NCBI GenBank assembly: GCA_052258065.1
Contig: JBQQPY010000002.1
Coordinates: 1,178,001 to 1,242,000, forward strand
DNA from: JBQQPY01 sp052258065
GTDB lineage: Bacteria; Pseudomonadota; Gammaproteobacteria; Enterobacterales; Enterobacteriaceae
DNA: 64,000 nt
Direction of reading: 5' to 3'
The notes below the pieces were generated by a model. It was not told the origin of the DNA. It searched no databases and saw only the letters and a list, made by a program, of their open reading frames with translations. Within the stretch, counting starts at the first letter, position 1; each line of letters begins with the position of its first letter. The translations under genes and the position numbers were made by a program. Below, piece by piece: positions 9,835-19,374 of the stretch.

Positions 9835-10365
9835 TTACGCTTTGAACGTTAATTCTTCAATGGTTTGGAAATGATTGGTATAGATGCAGATATCACCAGA
9901 AATACCCAACGCTTTTTCGACAATTTCACGGGCGCCGAGGTCGGTATTTTCTAACAGCGCGCGGGCGGCAGATTGGGCATATGAGCCTCCGGATCCAATA
10001 GCGATCAGGTTGTTTTCTGGCTGTATCACATCGCCATTTCCGGTAATGATGAGCGAATCTTTTTTATCGGCCACCGCTAGTAGAGCCTCCAGGCGGCGTA
10101 GCATGCGGTCGGTTCGCCAGTCTTTGGCTAATTCAACGGCGGCTTTCACTAGATGACCCTGATGCAATTCCAATTTACGTTCAAACAACTCAAATAGAGT
10201 AAAAGCATCCGCAGTGCCGCCAGCGAAACCCGCGATAACTTTTTCATTATACAGGCGGCGGACTTTGCGCACGTTACCTTTCATGACCGTATTACCCAGA
10301 GTAGCTTGTCCATCACCACCGATGACGACATGCCCATTGCGACGTACGCTTACAACTGTTGTCAC
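9835..10365 (-). CDS. hslV: HslV, peptidase subunit of the HslVU protease
   Basis: HslV (ClpQ) is the threonine peptidase of the bacterial proteasome-like HslVU complex. I place the start at a GTG (10365) preceded by AAGAGGTTATTC. This gives 176 residues beginning VTTVVSVRRNGHVV, as in E. coli, which also uses GTG. After removal of the first residue the catalytic threonine is exposed. GDGQATLG and the FAGGTADAFTLFE segment are conserved. The frame stays open upstream to 10455, but those codons overlap the promoter and the end of the old ftsN gene. hslU follows after 11 bp. Confidence 0.97.
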   Translation of the reverse strand: MTTVVSVRRNGHVVIGGDGQATLGNTVMKGNVRKVRRLYNEKVIAGFAGGTADAFTLFELFERKLELHQGHLVKAAVELAKDWRTDRMLRRLEALLAVADKKDSLIITGNGDVIQPENNLIAIGSGGSYAQSAARALLENTDLGAREIVEKALGISGDICIYTNHFQTIEELTFKA

Positions 10366-10428
10366 GAATAACCTCTTGGAATGAAATAACGAGCCCTGCG
10401 CAAAGAATACAGAGCCAGGACAACTATT

Positions 10429-10456
10429 AAATGGGACTAGAATAAGGTTTTTCAAC
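10429..10456 (-). promoter_or_regulatory. Heat-shock (sigma-32-type) promoter of hslVU
   Basis: The reverse strand reads GTTGAAA (10456-10450), then 13 bp, then TCCCATTT (10436-10429). This compares well with the sigma-32 consensus CTTGAAA / CCCCATNT and its 13-15 bp spacing. It lies about 65 bp before the hslV GTG. The -35 element overlaps the TGA of the ancestral ftsN frame, so the promoter has survived although ftsN around it was destroyed. Confidence 0.65.
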
Positions 10457-10845
10457 CCCCGGCAGCAAGGGGGTTGAAATTTGATACTCCGTCTGTGCGC
10501 ATATGCTGCAAAACTTTATAGGCAAGGGCGGTAATGTGCATTTCTATAGCGGCGCAGGCTAGTTGGGTAAGTGCCTATTCTGCCTGATCTATTGTCTTAA
10601 GGAAATGGCACTGGACTAGCCAGCGCTGCAGATTTTTTCGTCTACTATTTTCCCGTGCTCGGATCGACACTTTTTAAACAGACTGAATAGAGCCAGCGCG
10701 GGCGTCTGGTGCGCCGGTTAAGCGGGTTAAGCGGGTTAAGCGGGTTAAGCGGGTTAAGGCAACCATGAGCTGGTATCGTTTAGCGGCACGCCTGCATCAG
10801 TTTCTGACTAAAAGAATATTGATTGCACATATTGCTCAGCTATAG
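10452..10845 (-). pseudogene. ftsN: ftsN 3' relic with SPOR domain
   Basis: On the reverse strand one frame, interrupted by stops, reads from an (Arg-Leu-Thr)n linker through QRWLVQCHFLKTIDQAE and MHIT to a C-terminus NPLAAGG. E. coli FtsN has RRWMVQCGSFRGAEQAE at the start of its peptidoglycan-binding SPOR domain and ends in RLAAGG. This is the missing back half of the ftsN gene whose front half is at 12579-13085. At least two in-frame stops (one before the SPOR start, one after QAE) and a shortened centre show that the domain is no longer made. It keeps its ancestral place, 86 bp before hslV. Confidence 0.85.
10715..10758 (-). repeat. Nine-base tandem repeat in the ftsN linker
   Basis: The unit GGTTAAGCG repeats nearly five times. 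On the coding strand of the ftsN relic it reads CGCTTAACC in frame, that is Arg-Leu-Thr repeats within the former linker before the SPOR domain. Perfect repeat units in a dead gene suggest recent slippage or late inactivation. Confidence 0.8.
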
Positions 10846-11015
10846 CACCTTTCATTTATTCCGGTTTATATCCCGCTGCGACAAAAATTAGAGCAATTTT
10901 TATGGAAAATTAACTGAATAGCCTGAGTGCTCAAATTCTACAATGTAAAGGATATAAAATATTTTCTGGTTATGCACCTTACCTAGCAAAGTTTTACTTA
11001 TGCTAGCAGTATACA
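10846..11015. mobile_element. IS630-type A end fragment and IS1595-type scrap
   Basis: About 10846-10945 is the terminal ~100 bp of the type A element in reverse (CATTTATTCCGGTTTATATC). About 10960-11010 is a decayed IS1595-type edge (GCACCTTACCTAGC). These separate the two halves of ftsN on the SPOR side. Confidence 0.5.
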
Positions 11016-11019
11016 CCTC

Positions 11020-11160
11020 ATTTTTTATTTCATCTTACCGAAAAATAGAAAACTATAAATGATTTACTCTTTACAATATAGATGTTTATTCTGTTTTGTA
11101 AACTTAAAACGTGAACTCTTAAATATCACGCATTTCATCATATTTTTAGTTTTCTTGCTT
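11020..11160 (-). repeat. Unit-B hairpin repeat
   Basis: This is a diverged reverse-orientation copy of the repeat at 2882-2992. The palindrome is degraded here. An 83-codon frame across it is chance. Confidence 0.45.
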
Positions 11161-11224
11161 AGCTTAAAGGTTTATTCGTCAATCCGCAATTATTCTAGTT
11201 TTAATAAAAATTATAGTAAACATT

Positions 11225-11480
11225 TAATTATATATATTACTCATCTAAGCTTGAAAACACTGGAGAAAGAGACTGTTAAGCAGATAAGCACTCTGCTAAA
11301 AAAATGTTAAAAATCCATAACAGGCACTTACCAAGTAATTTGTAGCCAATATACGCTTGCTTACATAGCCGAATTTAAGTATTAATTTACGTTATGACTT
11401 AGGAGGACTGATACCGCGCTTCTTCGTGGCAGCATTGCAAACATCTAGAATGCAATACAGCCTGTTGAGATCCTCGCACT
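11225..11480 (+). mobile_element. IS1595-type transposase C-terminal remnant
   Basis: It contains the GTACTTACC...acgcttgcttacatagccgaattt block encoding the diverged RYLAEF region and ends in a CAATACAGCCTGTTGA segment shared with the other copies. Stops throughout. Confidence 0.5.
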
Positions 11481-11494
11481 TGAATAACGTACTG

Positions 11495-12335
11495 TAAGCG
11501 AATCAATAGTTCTTACTGTAACGTTTCTAAGTAGTGATTTCAGCTTAAAACGTCATCTGGATAGAATTTAAATCCGTTGAACAAAGCAAAAGATAAAAAA
11601 GAATTGCATATTTAGCCTGAATAGGCTCTTGCACACCATTCACTGTATGAGTAGCTACATTATCTATATCACGATATTCTCTGGTGCAAGTTCAGGAATA
11701 AGTACCTGTTTTATAAAAGAAAAGAAAGTATATTCGTTCATTGCTCCATCGATTAGCATAGTGCACTTAATCTAGATAGACGCATATCCGCAATGAGTAT
11801 CGTTTTTTCAGTAGGCGCGTGTGACATTCACCCGGCATATTTAATTTTATTGAATGCAGCTCTTTGACTAACTCATATTTATCTTTGTTACCATTTCATC
11901 AATGATGAACAAACTTCTCTAGTAAAATTTAACATTTTTTAGATCATAATCGGCGCGCATAAACGACATCGTCTCGCTCTTGTGCAGTGGCACATAAGGT
12001 CTTTTTTTTGCCGTTATTATATGACGGTGAAAGCGCGATAGAGCGGCAAGGCTTGTTTGTAGGGAGACCTGTATTTCAGACAAGGTTAGATTATAAGACT
12101 CACAAATAAGCGTAAGGATAGCTATAACTTTTGATCAAAATTGCTGATTCGAATGAGCTGCAGCAAAAGAGTTTATTTGATACCTATCCGCCGCTGCATA
12201 TGCAGAGCTACTCGCCTGAATCAATGCGTTTATTCGCAACCTTATAGTCCTAACTTTAACAATGTACTTTTGAGACCTTAGAGAAAAAATTAACCACTGC
12301 ATATAAATAAATAGCCATTTAATAAACTATTAAAT
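11495..12335 (-). mobile_element. IS630-type A element, reverse, decayed
   Basis: Almost the whole type A element can be traced on the reverse strand, from the DDE region near 11500-11900 to the helix-turn-helix region near 12150-12250. It is full of stops. This is the largest piece of DNA inserted into ftsN. Confidence 0.65.
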
Positions 12336-12369
12336 ATGAAAAGTACGTTAGCCCCAACAAACTTTATGG

Positions 12370-12578
12370 CACTACGCGTGCTTTCCATGCTGCCACCAAG
12401 AAACACTATATCGGCGCTACCAAGTCATAACATCAATTAAATCAATACTCAAATTTAGCCAAGTAATAATCACGAATTGTATGGTAACTACCTATTATTT
12501 AAGATTCTCCAGCAAAGTATCTATCTAATTAAAAATTATCTATTTCTAGCGTAACTTAAGCTTAGCCGGGTAATATTT
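12370..12578 (-). mobile_element. IS1595-type remnant fused to the ftsN frame
   Basis: The reverse strand runs CCTGATTA...TTACCCGGCTAAGCTTAAG, the same edge sequence as at 700-750 (CCTGATTACGCACCTTACCC). The edge supplies the last codons and the stop of the shortened ftsN frame. It is the insertion that most likely cut the gene. Confidence 0.6.
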
Positions 12579-13085
12579 TTAATCAGGCAACGGATTGCGG
12601 CGCGTTTGGGTGGTAGAGCGAGTTTGGATCGTGTCCGCCGTAGGCTCTTTACTTTGATTGTTGTAAGGCGCCGCGTTCAAATGCGTAGGCTCACGACGTA
12701 TATCCGCCTCTATCTGTTCTAACAGTTGACGCTGCTCATCGGTCAGCTGTGCCGGTGAATTAAGCTTTCCGCTGGCGGTTGGCTCGGTCGGGAACTGTAC
12801 CAAAATTTGACGGTTTTCTAGCTCTTTGATATAACGCCAGCGTTCTTCCGGCTTAGGGGGCAACCCGCTGTCTGAGTTTTTATCGCGATTTGTCACAATC
12901 ACCGCCTCTTCTGATTTGTTATACGCGGTAAAAGAGAGGCCGCCAATAAACGTAACCAGTATAGCCACCGCTAGTGCAAGCATTGATTTAGAATTGCGGG
13001 AGAAGGAATATTTCTTTTTACGGTATGGCGCTTTACGCCGCGTACCCGAGGACTTATTACGATCCACATAATCTCTCTGTACCAC
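12579..13085 (-). CDS. ftsN: FtsN, N-terminal portion without SPOR domain
   Basis: FtsN is the late division protein that activates septal peptidoglycan synthesis through the FtsA and FtsQLB/FtsWI machinery. The frame begins with GTG, as I recall for E. coli, and gives 168 residues against 319 there. Present are the cytoplasmic QRDYVDR segment, the transmembrane helix (about 36-55, AVAILVTFIGGLSF) and the periplasmic GLPPKPEERWRYIKELENRQ block (about 74-93), which is the essential activating region in E. coli. The glutamine-rich linker stops at an IS1595-type edge, which supplies the terminal Pro-Asp-stop. The SPOR domain lies as a relic at 10452-10845. Conserved codons up to the cut suggest the short protein is still made. 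Confidence 0.88.
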   Translation of the reverse strand: MVQRDYVDRNKSSGTRRKAPYRKKKYSFSRNSKSMLALAVAILVTFIGGLSFTAYNKSEEAVIVTNRDKNSDSGLPPKPEERWRYIKELENRQILVQFPTEPTASGKLNSPAQLTDEQRQLLEQIEADIRREPTHLNAAPYNNQSKEPTADTIQTRSTTQTRRNPLPD

Positions 13086-13604
13086 TATCGTTTCGCTAAA
13101 TTTAATATAATCATCAGGCTTTCATGTTAATAAAGGCGCTCATATTTAACCAGCATCAGTATTCTAAAATATGCTTCAGTGACATGTCTGGAAAAGGGCG
13201 CTGTGCCTGCGGATTATCAATTCACTGTCGAGCATCATAGATGCTGCCGTCTTTGTCGCATATGGTTGAAAGTTGGCGTAAGAGTAATTGAGTAGTGGAA
13301 CGTAGCTAACAATTAAGAAATCATTAATAATGATAATTAAAATATTTTTTAAAATTAATAGTTATAAATCTGCCATTATGACGCAGGCGAACTCCTAACT
13401 GGCATAAGCCCCCGGACACTGCGTCAGCATCCTACTTAGCGTTTTTTCAAATGTAGAGATGGCGCATATCAAATGCGTTTATGCTTATTTATCAAACTGT
13501 CTTAGTAGTTTTTAAAAAATCAAGATCATTTTTTTAATTTATAAATTAATAATTATTAAAATTAATAAAATTCAAAAAAAAGTTGTAAAATATTTTCATT
13601 GCTA
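13086..13604. other. No recognisable gene upstream of ftsN
   Basis: In E. coli cytR and priA precede ftsN. I can defend no trace of either. About 13100-13440 has moderate GC and may be a decayed gene; 13500-13600 is almost pure A/T. Confidence 0.4.
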
Positions 13605-14075
13605 TGAATTGAGCGAATCGATTGTTTTATCTATTTCTATAAAGCTAAGGCCGTAGCTAATGCACGGCGTTTTTTGCATGATCTGAGTCGAGCACGATCT
13701 ATAGCTATGTATCCATTACTTTCAGGAGATTGTAAAGAATTTATAGATTATCTTTTTAACCTACGAAAGCGTCTGGACGCCGGAACATAAATTTGACCGC
13801 TCATGCATAAAACTTGATATAGAACACCGCTTGAGCCTGCTACTGCATCCATAAATGAATAGTATTATCTAGAAATTTAAGGAGTCTATAGAATATATCC
13901 TGGAAATCTAGCATTTTATTCTGATGAAAGCTGAAGATTATACCGCATGGATGTGTTTGATTCTGCAATTAAGCATTGCCTCAATCAGCATTAGCTAGCA
14001 AATACGCTTACAGTCTATAAAATATTGGTACAAGATTAAACCTAAATTTTTTAAAATAAACAACACTACCATTAG
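13605..14075 (+). mobile_element. IS481-type element, 3' half
   Basis: Broken frames give A-ARRFLHDLSRA, KEF-DYLF-L, EHRLSLL-HP and LPQSALA-like blocks of the IS481-type catalytic domain and C-terminus. Confidence 0.6.
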
Positions 14076-14114
14076 TAAGTATAACACACATGTGTTTTCT
14101 TTCTCCATCATTCC

Positions 14115-14265
14115 GCATTTAAGTTTTCTTTTTTTATCTTACTAAAAAATAATAAAAGCATAAATTATTTACTTTTTTTTAAAAGTATAGATAGTTATAC
14201 TATTTTATGAACCTAGAACATAAAATATTCAATCTCATATATTTTATGATATTTTTCGATTACCC
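14115..14265 (-). repeat. Unit-B hairpin repeat
   Basis: This is a reverse-orientation diverged copy of the 2882 repeat, between an IS481-type and an IS630-type relic. Confidence 0.45.
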
Positions 14266-14289
14266 GCTTACTCAGCCATGGCGCTTTGC

Positions 14290-14945
14290 ATTGTAGTGCT
14301 TACAGCGTATTAAATGGCCATTAATCTATATACTATGGATAATGTTTTCTCTAAAGTTTAAATGCAGTGCTCTTATAGTGAAGAGGCAAAATCGCGAATA
14401 ATCGGATTAATTGAACCTGTAGCTGGAAAGAATTAACAATCTGCTGAGACCAGAAGTTTCAGTCTTAAACCTAGAAGAAATCTAAGTCGCGGATTAAACA
14501 TTGATGTGTATTCTAATCTTTTCCTGATACTTATTGATGATTTTTGTTCTCTGGCCTTTTCTGAAACACAGATTGCTCTAAAAAGTCTTTGCAGAATTTA
14601 AAGAATCCTTACCACTCTTTTGAGCTTTTTACCGTTATGCGATAACGGTAAAAAAAGACCGTACATACGACTACACAAGAGCACGAGGATGTAGTTCATG
14701 CGCGCAATTATGGTCTGAAAAATGTCATATTTTTCACCTAAGAAGCTTATTGCATTAATGAAAAAGCAACAACTATCAATATAAGCAGATCAAATGGCGA
14801 GGGAAAGAGGTCAAGGATGACAGGAATGCCCCACACACTCACTGGGAAAAAACGATCCGCACTGCTGTCATACATCCATCTAAATTAAGCGCAACTGTGC
14901 CACTCGATAGAGCAATAAAGAAACATCCTTTATTATCTAAAAACT
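14290..14945 (+). mobile_element. IS630-type A element, truncated
   Basis: It follows the type A element from its left end (GTATTAAATGGCCATTAATC) to the middle of the DDE domain, where it stops abruptly at an IS1595-type piece. Confidence 0.6.
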
Positions 14946-15145
14946 GCATTGTGAGTACCCATTATGGTATTTTTAATATTCTCTGTCAGAGTATTTATCT
15001 ACTTAAAATTATCTATTTTTAGTGTAGCTTAAACTTAGATGAGGAAGGTATTAAATCAGATTTAATAAAAAATAGCCTTAATTTGTCACAACAAATTAAT
15101 TTTATTGTAATTTTATATTTATTTCTCATTTAGATGCGGCATAAG
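14945..15145 (-). mobile_element. IS1595-type edge and AT-rich element arm
   Basis: About 14945-15050 is a reverse IS1595-type fragment. About 15060-15145 is a reverse terminal arm of the AT-rich element, ending CTCATTTAGATGCGG. Confidence 0.45.
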
Positions 15146-15662
15146 GAATTGAACATCAGAGACATCCTAAAAATCGACTAATGCAATCAGCACATGAGCC
15201 AGCTCTAATCGGATACAGAACGAATAGCTAATGCCAAACGAAACAATTCGGAATTTAAAAAATTCATTATGTACTTGACTTTACGTTTAATGAAGATAAC
15301 CGCCAGACTAGAGTTCCTCTTGATAGCAAAGAAAGTGTACCATTATAGAATGGTTTGTACTAAATCTAAAAAAGCTTCACCCAAAAACAGTATCCGAAGT
15401 AAGTTAAAGAAGGCGGATCAAGTCATTGGTTTAGAGGTAAAATAATCTTTAACAAAAATTAGACGAAAATATGCGTTTATGCTGACAGCTAGATGGCAGA
15501 ATGAATAGATATACTGTATAGGCGCCCAGAGTTTACAGGTCGCAACCGCGTAAGCGATAGCAGACTTTGCCAGTAGTTGCAAACGCTAGCCCCACGGCCA
15601 CTTATTCGGCGCCAGATTACATTGCCAGTTTTTTGCCAGCAGAGCTATTCAACCTGGGACCT
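15146..15662. other. No recognisable gene before grpE
   Basis: Nothing here can be assigned. The final ~120 bp (15540-15660) are GC-rich and may hold a lost gene adjoining grpE. Confidence 0.35.
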
Positions 15663-15683
15663 CCCGCCGCGCGCTGCGGCGGG
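15663..15683 (-). terminator. GC-rich hairpin after grpE
   Basis: CCCGCCGC and GCGGCGGG form a perfect 8-bp stem around a 5-base loop, about 10 bp past the grpE stop. There is no T tract on the downstream side, so it is either a weak terminator or a 3'-end stabiliser. Confidence 0.45.
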
Positions 15684-15692
15684 AAAAAGATA

Positions 15693-16280
15693 TCAACTTT
15701 TTGCTTTTGATACCGCCACCATCGCGGGTCGGACAAGTCGGCCGTTGAGGACATAGCCTTTTTGCATGACTATCATCACCTGATTCGGCTCGTGTTCGTC
15801 GGACTCAAGCATGGTCATTGCCTGATGAATTTTGGGATTAAACGGAACATGCGTGTCACCTACCACCTCAAGACCAAACTTGCATACAACATCAAGCAAG
15901 GATTTAAGCGTTAGCTCGATACCTTCAATGGTTGACGCTAGCTCGCTATTGGTTTTGTCTGACATGTCTAGCGCGCGCTCCAAGTTGTCGATAACCGGTA
16001 ACAGTGCACTTGCAAAACCTTCCAGTGCAAATTTATGCGCTTTTTCAACATCCTGTATGCTGCGGCGGCGCACGTTTTCCGTTTCTGCCTTGGCGCGCAG
16101 CACGTTATCTCGCTCACTCTGTTGTGCCTGAGATAGAGCAGCCTCCAATTGGGCAATATGCTTATCTCGTTGCTCTAAAACGTCAACCGCCTCAGAAATC
16201 GCTTGTGCTTGCTGTCCTTGCTCCATGTCACTCTCTTGTAGGACTTGCTCTTCAGGAGTGTTCTGTTCTTTAATACTCAT
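15693..16280 (-). CDS. grpE: GrpE, nucleotide exchange factor of DnaK
   Basis: GrpE releases ADP from the DnaK chaperone and acts as a thermosensor. The product has 195 residues (E. coli 197). The first ~40 residues are acidic and flexible. Residues about 40-90 form the long dimerising coiled coil (ending in RAETENVRRRSIQDVEKAHKFA), and the C-terminal beta domain ends in a conserved block with VLNGRLVRPAMVAVSK. It is divergent from nadK, the usual enteric arrangement. A clear heat-shock promoter lies in the shared upstream region. There are no lesions. Confidence 0.97.
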   Translation of the reverse strand: MSIKEQNTPEEQVLQESDMEQGQQAQAISEAVDVLEQRDKHIAQLEAALSQAQQSERDNVLRAKAETENVRRRSIQDVEKAHKFALEGFASALLPVIDNLERALDMSDKTNSELASTIEGIELTLKSLLDVVCKFGLEVVGDTHVPFNPKIHQAMTMLESDEHEPNQVMIVMQKGYVLNGRLVRPAMVAVSKAKS

Positions 16281-16325
16281 AATGAGTTTTCTCCGCGGTT
16301 CAGCATTATTCTTGTTAGTTTGATG

Positions 16326-16355
16326 ATTATGGGGATGAATAATAGCTATTCAAGG
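16326..16355 (-). promoter_or_regulatory. Heat-shock (sigma-32-type) promoter of grpE
   Basis: On the reverse strand CCTTGAAT (16355-16348) is followed after 13 bp by CCCCATAAT (16334-16326). This is an almost ideal match to the CTTGAAA / CCCCAT consensus. It lies about 45 bp before the grpE ATG. Confidence 0.75.
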
Positions 16356-16403
16356 CATGACGAATAATGAAGGTTGCAAAATACGCCGGGAATCAGTAAT
16401 CAA

Positions 16404-17282
16404 ATGACTATCACTTTTCACACCATCGGCATCGTCGGTCATCCGCGCCATCCTCATGCGTTGTCTACGCATGAAACGCTTTACTACTGGCTGAACGAAA
16501 AAGGGTATCACGTTATCATGGAACATCAGACTGCTCGCGATCTAGCACTAGACCGAGCCGCAACCGGTAGTTTGGCCGATATTGGACAGCAAGCGGATCT
16601 GGCAATCGTAGTGGGCGGCGATGGCAACGTGCTGGGCGCCGCGCGCATCTTGGCATGTTATGATATCAAGGTCATTGGCATTAACCGTGGAAACCTTGGT
16701 TTTCTAACTGATCTCGATCCTGATTCGGCACTTTCGCAATTATCCGACGTGTTGGCGGGTCACTATCGCAGTGAAAAACGCTTTTTACTAGAAGCCCAAG
16801 TATGCAAGGGTAATGTCTGCGGCCGACTTAGCAGCGCTATTAATGAGGTGGTGCTCCATCCTGATAAAGTGGCGCACATGATTGAGTTCGAAGTCTACAT
16901 TGATGACACCTTCGCATTTTCTCAGCGTTCAGATGGCCTTATCATCGCGACACCGACCGGCTCCACGGCATATTCTCTCTCGGCCGGCGGGCCGATACTG
17001 ACGCCGCTGGTTGAGGCCATCGCCCTGGTGCCAATGTTTCCGCATACCCTCTCCTCACGTCCATTGGTGATTAACGGCGACAGCACGATACGGCTGAAAT
17101 TTTCCCCACTCACGCCGGATCTTGAAATTAGTTGCGACAGCCAGATAGCCTTGTCTATCCAAGAGGGAGAGGAAATTTTTATTCGCCGCAGCGACTACTG
17201 TCTCGATTTAATTCATCCCAATGATTATAACTATTTCAATACATTAAGTAGTAAGCTTGGCTGGTCAAAAAAATTATTCTAA
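16404..17282 (+). CDS. nadK: NAD kinase
   Basis: NadK phosphorylates NAD to NADP using ATP. From the ATG at 16404 the product has 292 residues, the same as E. coli. The frame is also open from a TTG at 16374, but those ten codons lack similarity. The GGDGN catalytic loop is at residues 71-75, IKVIGINRGNLGFLTDL follows, then the NEVVLH block and the TPTGSTAYSLSAGGP motif near 185-200. The C-terminus LSSKLGWSKKLF is the conserved enteric one. It is divergent from grpE. In E. coli recN follows; here only its SOS-box relic seems left. Confidence 0.96.
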   Translation: MTITFHTIGIVGHPRHPHALSTHETLYYWLNEKGYHVIMEHQTARDLALDRAATGSLADIGQQADLAIVVGGDGNVLGAARILACYDIKVIGINRGNLGFLTDLDPDSALSQLSDVLAGHYRSEKRFLLEAQVCKGNVCGRLSSAINEVVLHPDKVAHMIEFEVYIDDTFAFSQRSDGLIIATPTGSTAYSLSAGGPILTPLVEAIALVPMFPHTLSSRPLVINGDSTIRLKFSPLTPDLEISCDSQIALSIQEGEEIFIRRSDYCLDLIHPNDYNYFNTLSSKLGWSKKLF

Positions 17283-17302
17283 ATTTTTACCAGGTATCTT
17301 TG

Positions 17303-17338
17303 CTGTACAAAAACCAGATTATACTGTGTTCAATCGTA
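17303..17338 (+). promoter_or_regulatory. Relic of the tandem LexA boxes of a lost recN
   Basis: CTGTACAAAAACCAG (17303-17317) and CTGTGTTCAATCGTA (17324-17338) sit where E. coli has two LexA boxes between nadK and recN. The first keeps CTGT...CAG but is one base short of the 16-bp spacing, and the second has lost its right half. No recN coding sequence follows. I read this as a regulatory fossil. Confidence 0.5.
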
Positions 17339-17384
17339 CTAGCATATTAATATGCTCGTCATTTCCTAGCTAAACTAAAAATCG

Positions 17385-18405
17385 GATCATTATATAAACT
17401 CTCAGTTTACAACTATCTTCATGGCAAAGATGGCTACTGAAGAATATAGTTAAGGATAAAATATCAATTAGGCTATATAGTTAGATAACTACAATAGCCA
17501 AAATCAAAGCCACTCCTTAAGCAAATAAAGAGCTAACATCCACGTTAGCCAGGCGTTATACGCACCTCTAAACTGACAGCGTTTTAATGGCAAAGAACGA
17601 AATAATATCAGGAATCATAGCAATATTCCTATCGCTTACAGACGACCCTGTCGCCTGCTCAAGAAGCAGTGGCTATTTCCCTGCCGAAAACGATTTTTCT
17701 ACTGGACGATCTGTTAGCAATCGTACACGAATTCTTAAACTGAGCCGTATATCGATCTGACCTATATTGATTTTTATGCAAGCATAAATTAGGGATCTTA
17801 CGTAAAATAAGAAAGCAAAAATCAAAGCATAAAGCGTTTAAAACGCCATGAGTCTAGTTAGCTGCATTTTGATGAACAATATCATTTTCAAACGGCTAAA
17901 TGAAATTTCACGACGTTATCTTTTCTATAGGTAAAACGATTCAATGAGTTTTATCTATTTTTATAAAGTAAAGAGAACAACTAGTACATCACGTTTTTCG
18001 TTAGCTTAGTTAAATATGTAACTCTTTATTAGAGAATTATAAACAATAGCAAAGAATTTATAAATTGTTTTTAGCTTGTAAAACGCTCCGCTACAGGGCA
18101 TGAATTTGACGCTTATGTGTAGAGCTGGATATAAAAAATTATCTTAGCTACCGATGCATCTACAAATAAATAATATAGTCAAGCGATTTAGTCAGCGTAT
18201 AGAAGATATGGTTCAAAACCACTAGTGCCACTCCGATAAAAAGCTTGAGATTAAACTGCACTGATATGTCCGGCCCTACAATCAGCAATCGCTTTAATCA
18301 GCGCTGAGTAGTAAAATTCATTGCAGTCTATGAGAGATTAGTAAAGGATCAAAGATAAATTTTTTAAAAGTAAATATATTACCTTTCTGGAAAATGACAG
18401 TGTAC
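17385..18405 (+). mobile_element. IS481-type element, near full length, decayed
   Basis: About 1 kb can be followed from the left end (ATTATATAAACTCTC...) through the helix-turn-helix region, the DDE catalytic core (YLF-IGKTIQ, KEFINCF) and the C-terminal block (YNQQSL-QR-like) to the end near CTTTCTGGAAAATG. Stops and small indels occur all along. It is a good reference for this family in the window. Confidence 0.7.
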
Positions 18406-18715
18406 GATCGACAATAGATTGCCTAGTAAGAGAAGAGCATCTTCCGCAGGGAAGAGTCTACTACTGCCTGAGAAGAAAACAGTCTCACCTAAAAACGGGC
18501 AATGTGGCTACGACCCTCAACGCTCTCTCGTTTTGCTATTTAGAAATAATCAGTTAATAAATACTATAGCGCTTAGCTAAAGTATATGTTGGCTTGCTGC
18601 TTGCCTAAAGAGCAGCTCTGATTTTATAGCTTCCTAACTATGTTAGCCTAGTCATAATGATCTTTTCCCTTCATGTATATATCTTTACAGTAGCTATTTT
18701 TCACGAGCACGGCTG
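18405..18715 (-). mobile_element. IS481-type 5' fragment, opposite orientation
   Basis: The reverse strand repeats the 5' third of the same element, abutting the full copy tail to middle. Such inverted abutting pairs recur at 40575-41605 and 42670-43400. Confidence 0.6.
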
Positions 18716-18899
18716 CACAGCTACAGTTTATATAACGATTGAGTAGCAAAAAATCTAATTTAGATAAAATGATAATGAAATACAGCCAGCTTTCAACTTT
18801 TATCTAAAATATTAAATTTTAAACTAGACTCAAAATTAAGACAAAGGTAATTTCTTGTTAAATTATCGATCGTAAAGATCGATATAATTCATTTTATTT

Positions 18900-19310
18900 T
18901 TCTTTTGCATTAGTAAATATTTTAACTTCTTAATTTTTATTAAATTAGAAATAAATAAAAATTAGTAAAAATTGAAACAAAAAAGTACATAAGTTAAATT
19001 AAGGCTAATTACTCATCATTAAATCTGATTACGCATGCTGCTTAGTTATGATGAACAAGCACGCAGCATCGCGGGTGCGTTCTATATAACTACTAAGTAG
19101 CGCGTTAGCGGTGCGGTGCCTCGAATCATAAAATTAGCTAAATCAAAATCCTAAATTCGGTCAATCAAGGAAGCGCATATTAGCTTAAAATAGATAGTAA
19201 GTATGCATTTAGATAGCAAGTATGTATTATTGTGTTTTTAACATTCTCCAGAAAAGTATTTATCCACTTGACAAATATGTATTGCCAGTATGGCTCAGAG
19301 GAAAATAAGT
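18900..19310. repeat. AT-rich element arm and reverse IS1595-type scrap
   Basis: About 18945-19015 resembles the terminal arm (AAATTAGAAATAAATAAAAA). About 19100-19310 is a reverse IS1595-type fragment ending in a TTTAACATTCTCCAG stretch. Confidence 0.4.
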
Positions 19311-19374
19311 AATTAAATGATTAACTATAGATTTTTATTAAAACTACAATTATTACAGATCGATACAGAAACTC

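Noticed and set aside
15832..16131. Frame antisense to grpE
   Set aside because: Shadow frame with no start signal.
16374..16403. Upstream TTG start for nadK
   Set aside because: The extra ten residues have no counterpart; the ATG at 16404 gives the standard 292-residue protein.
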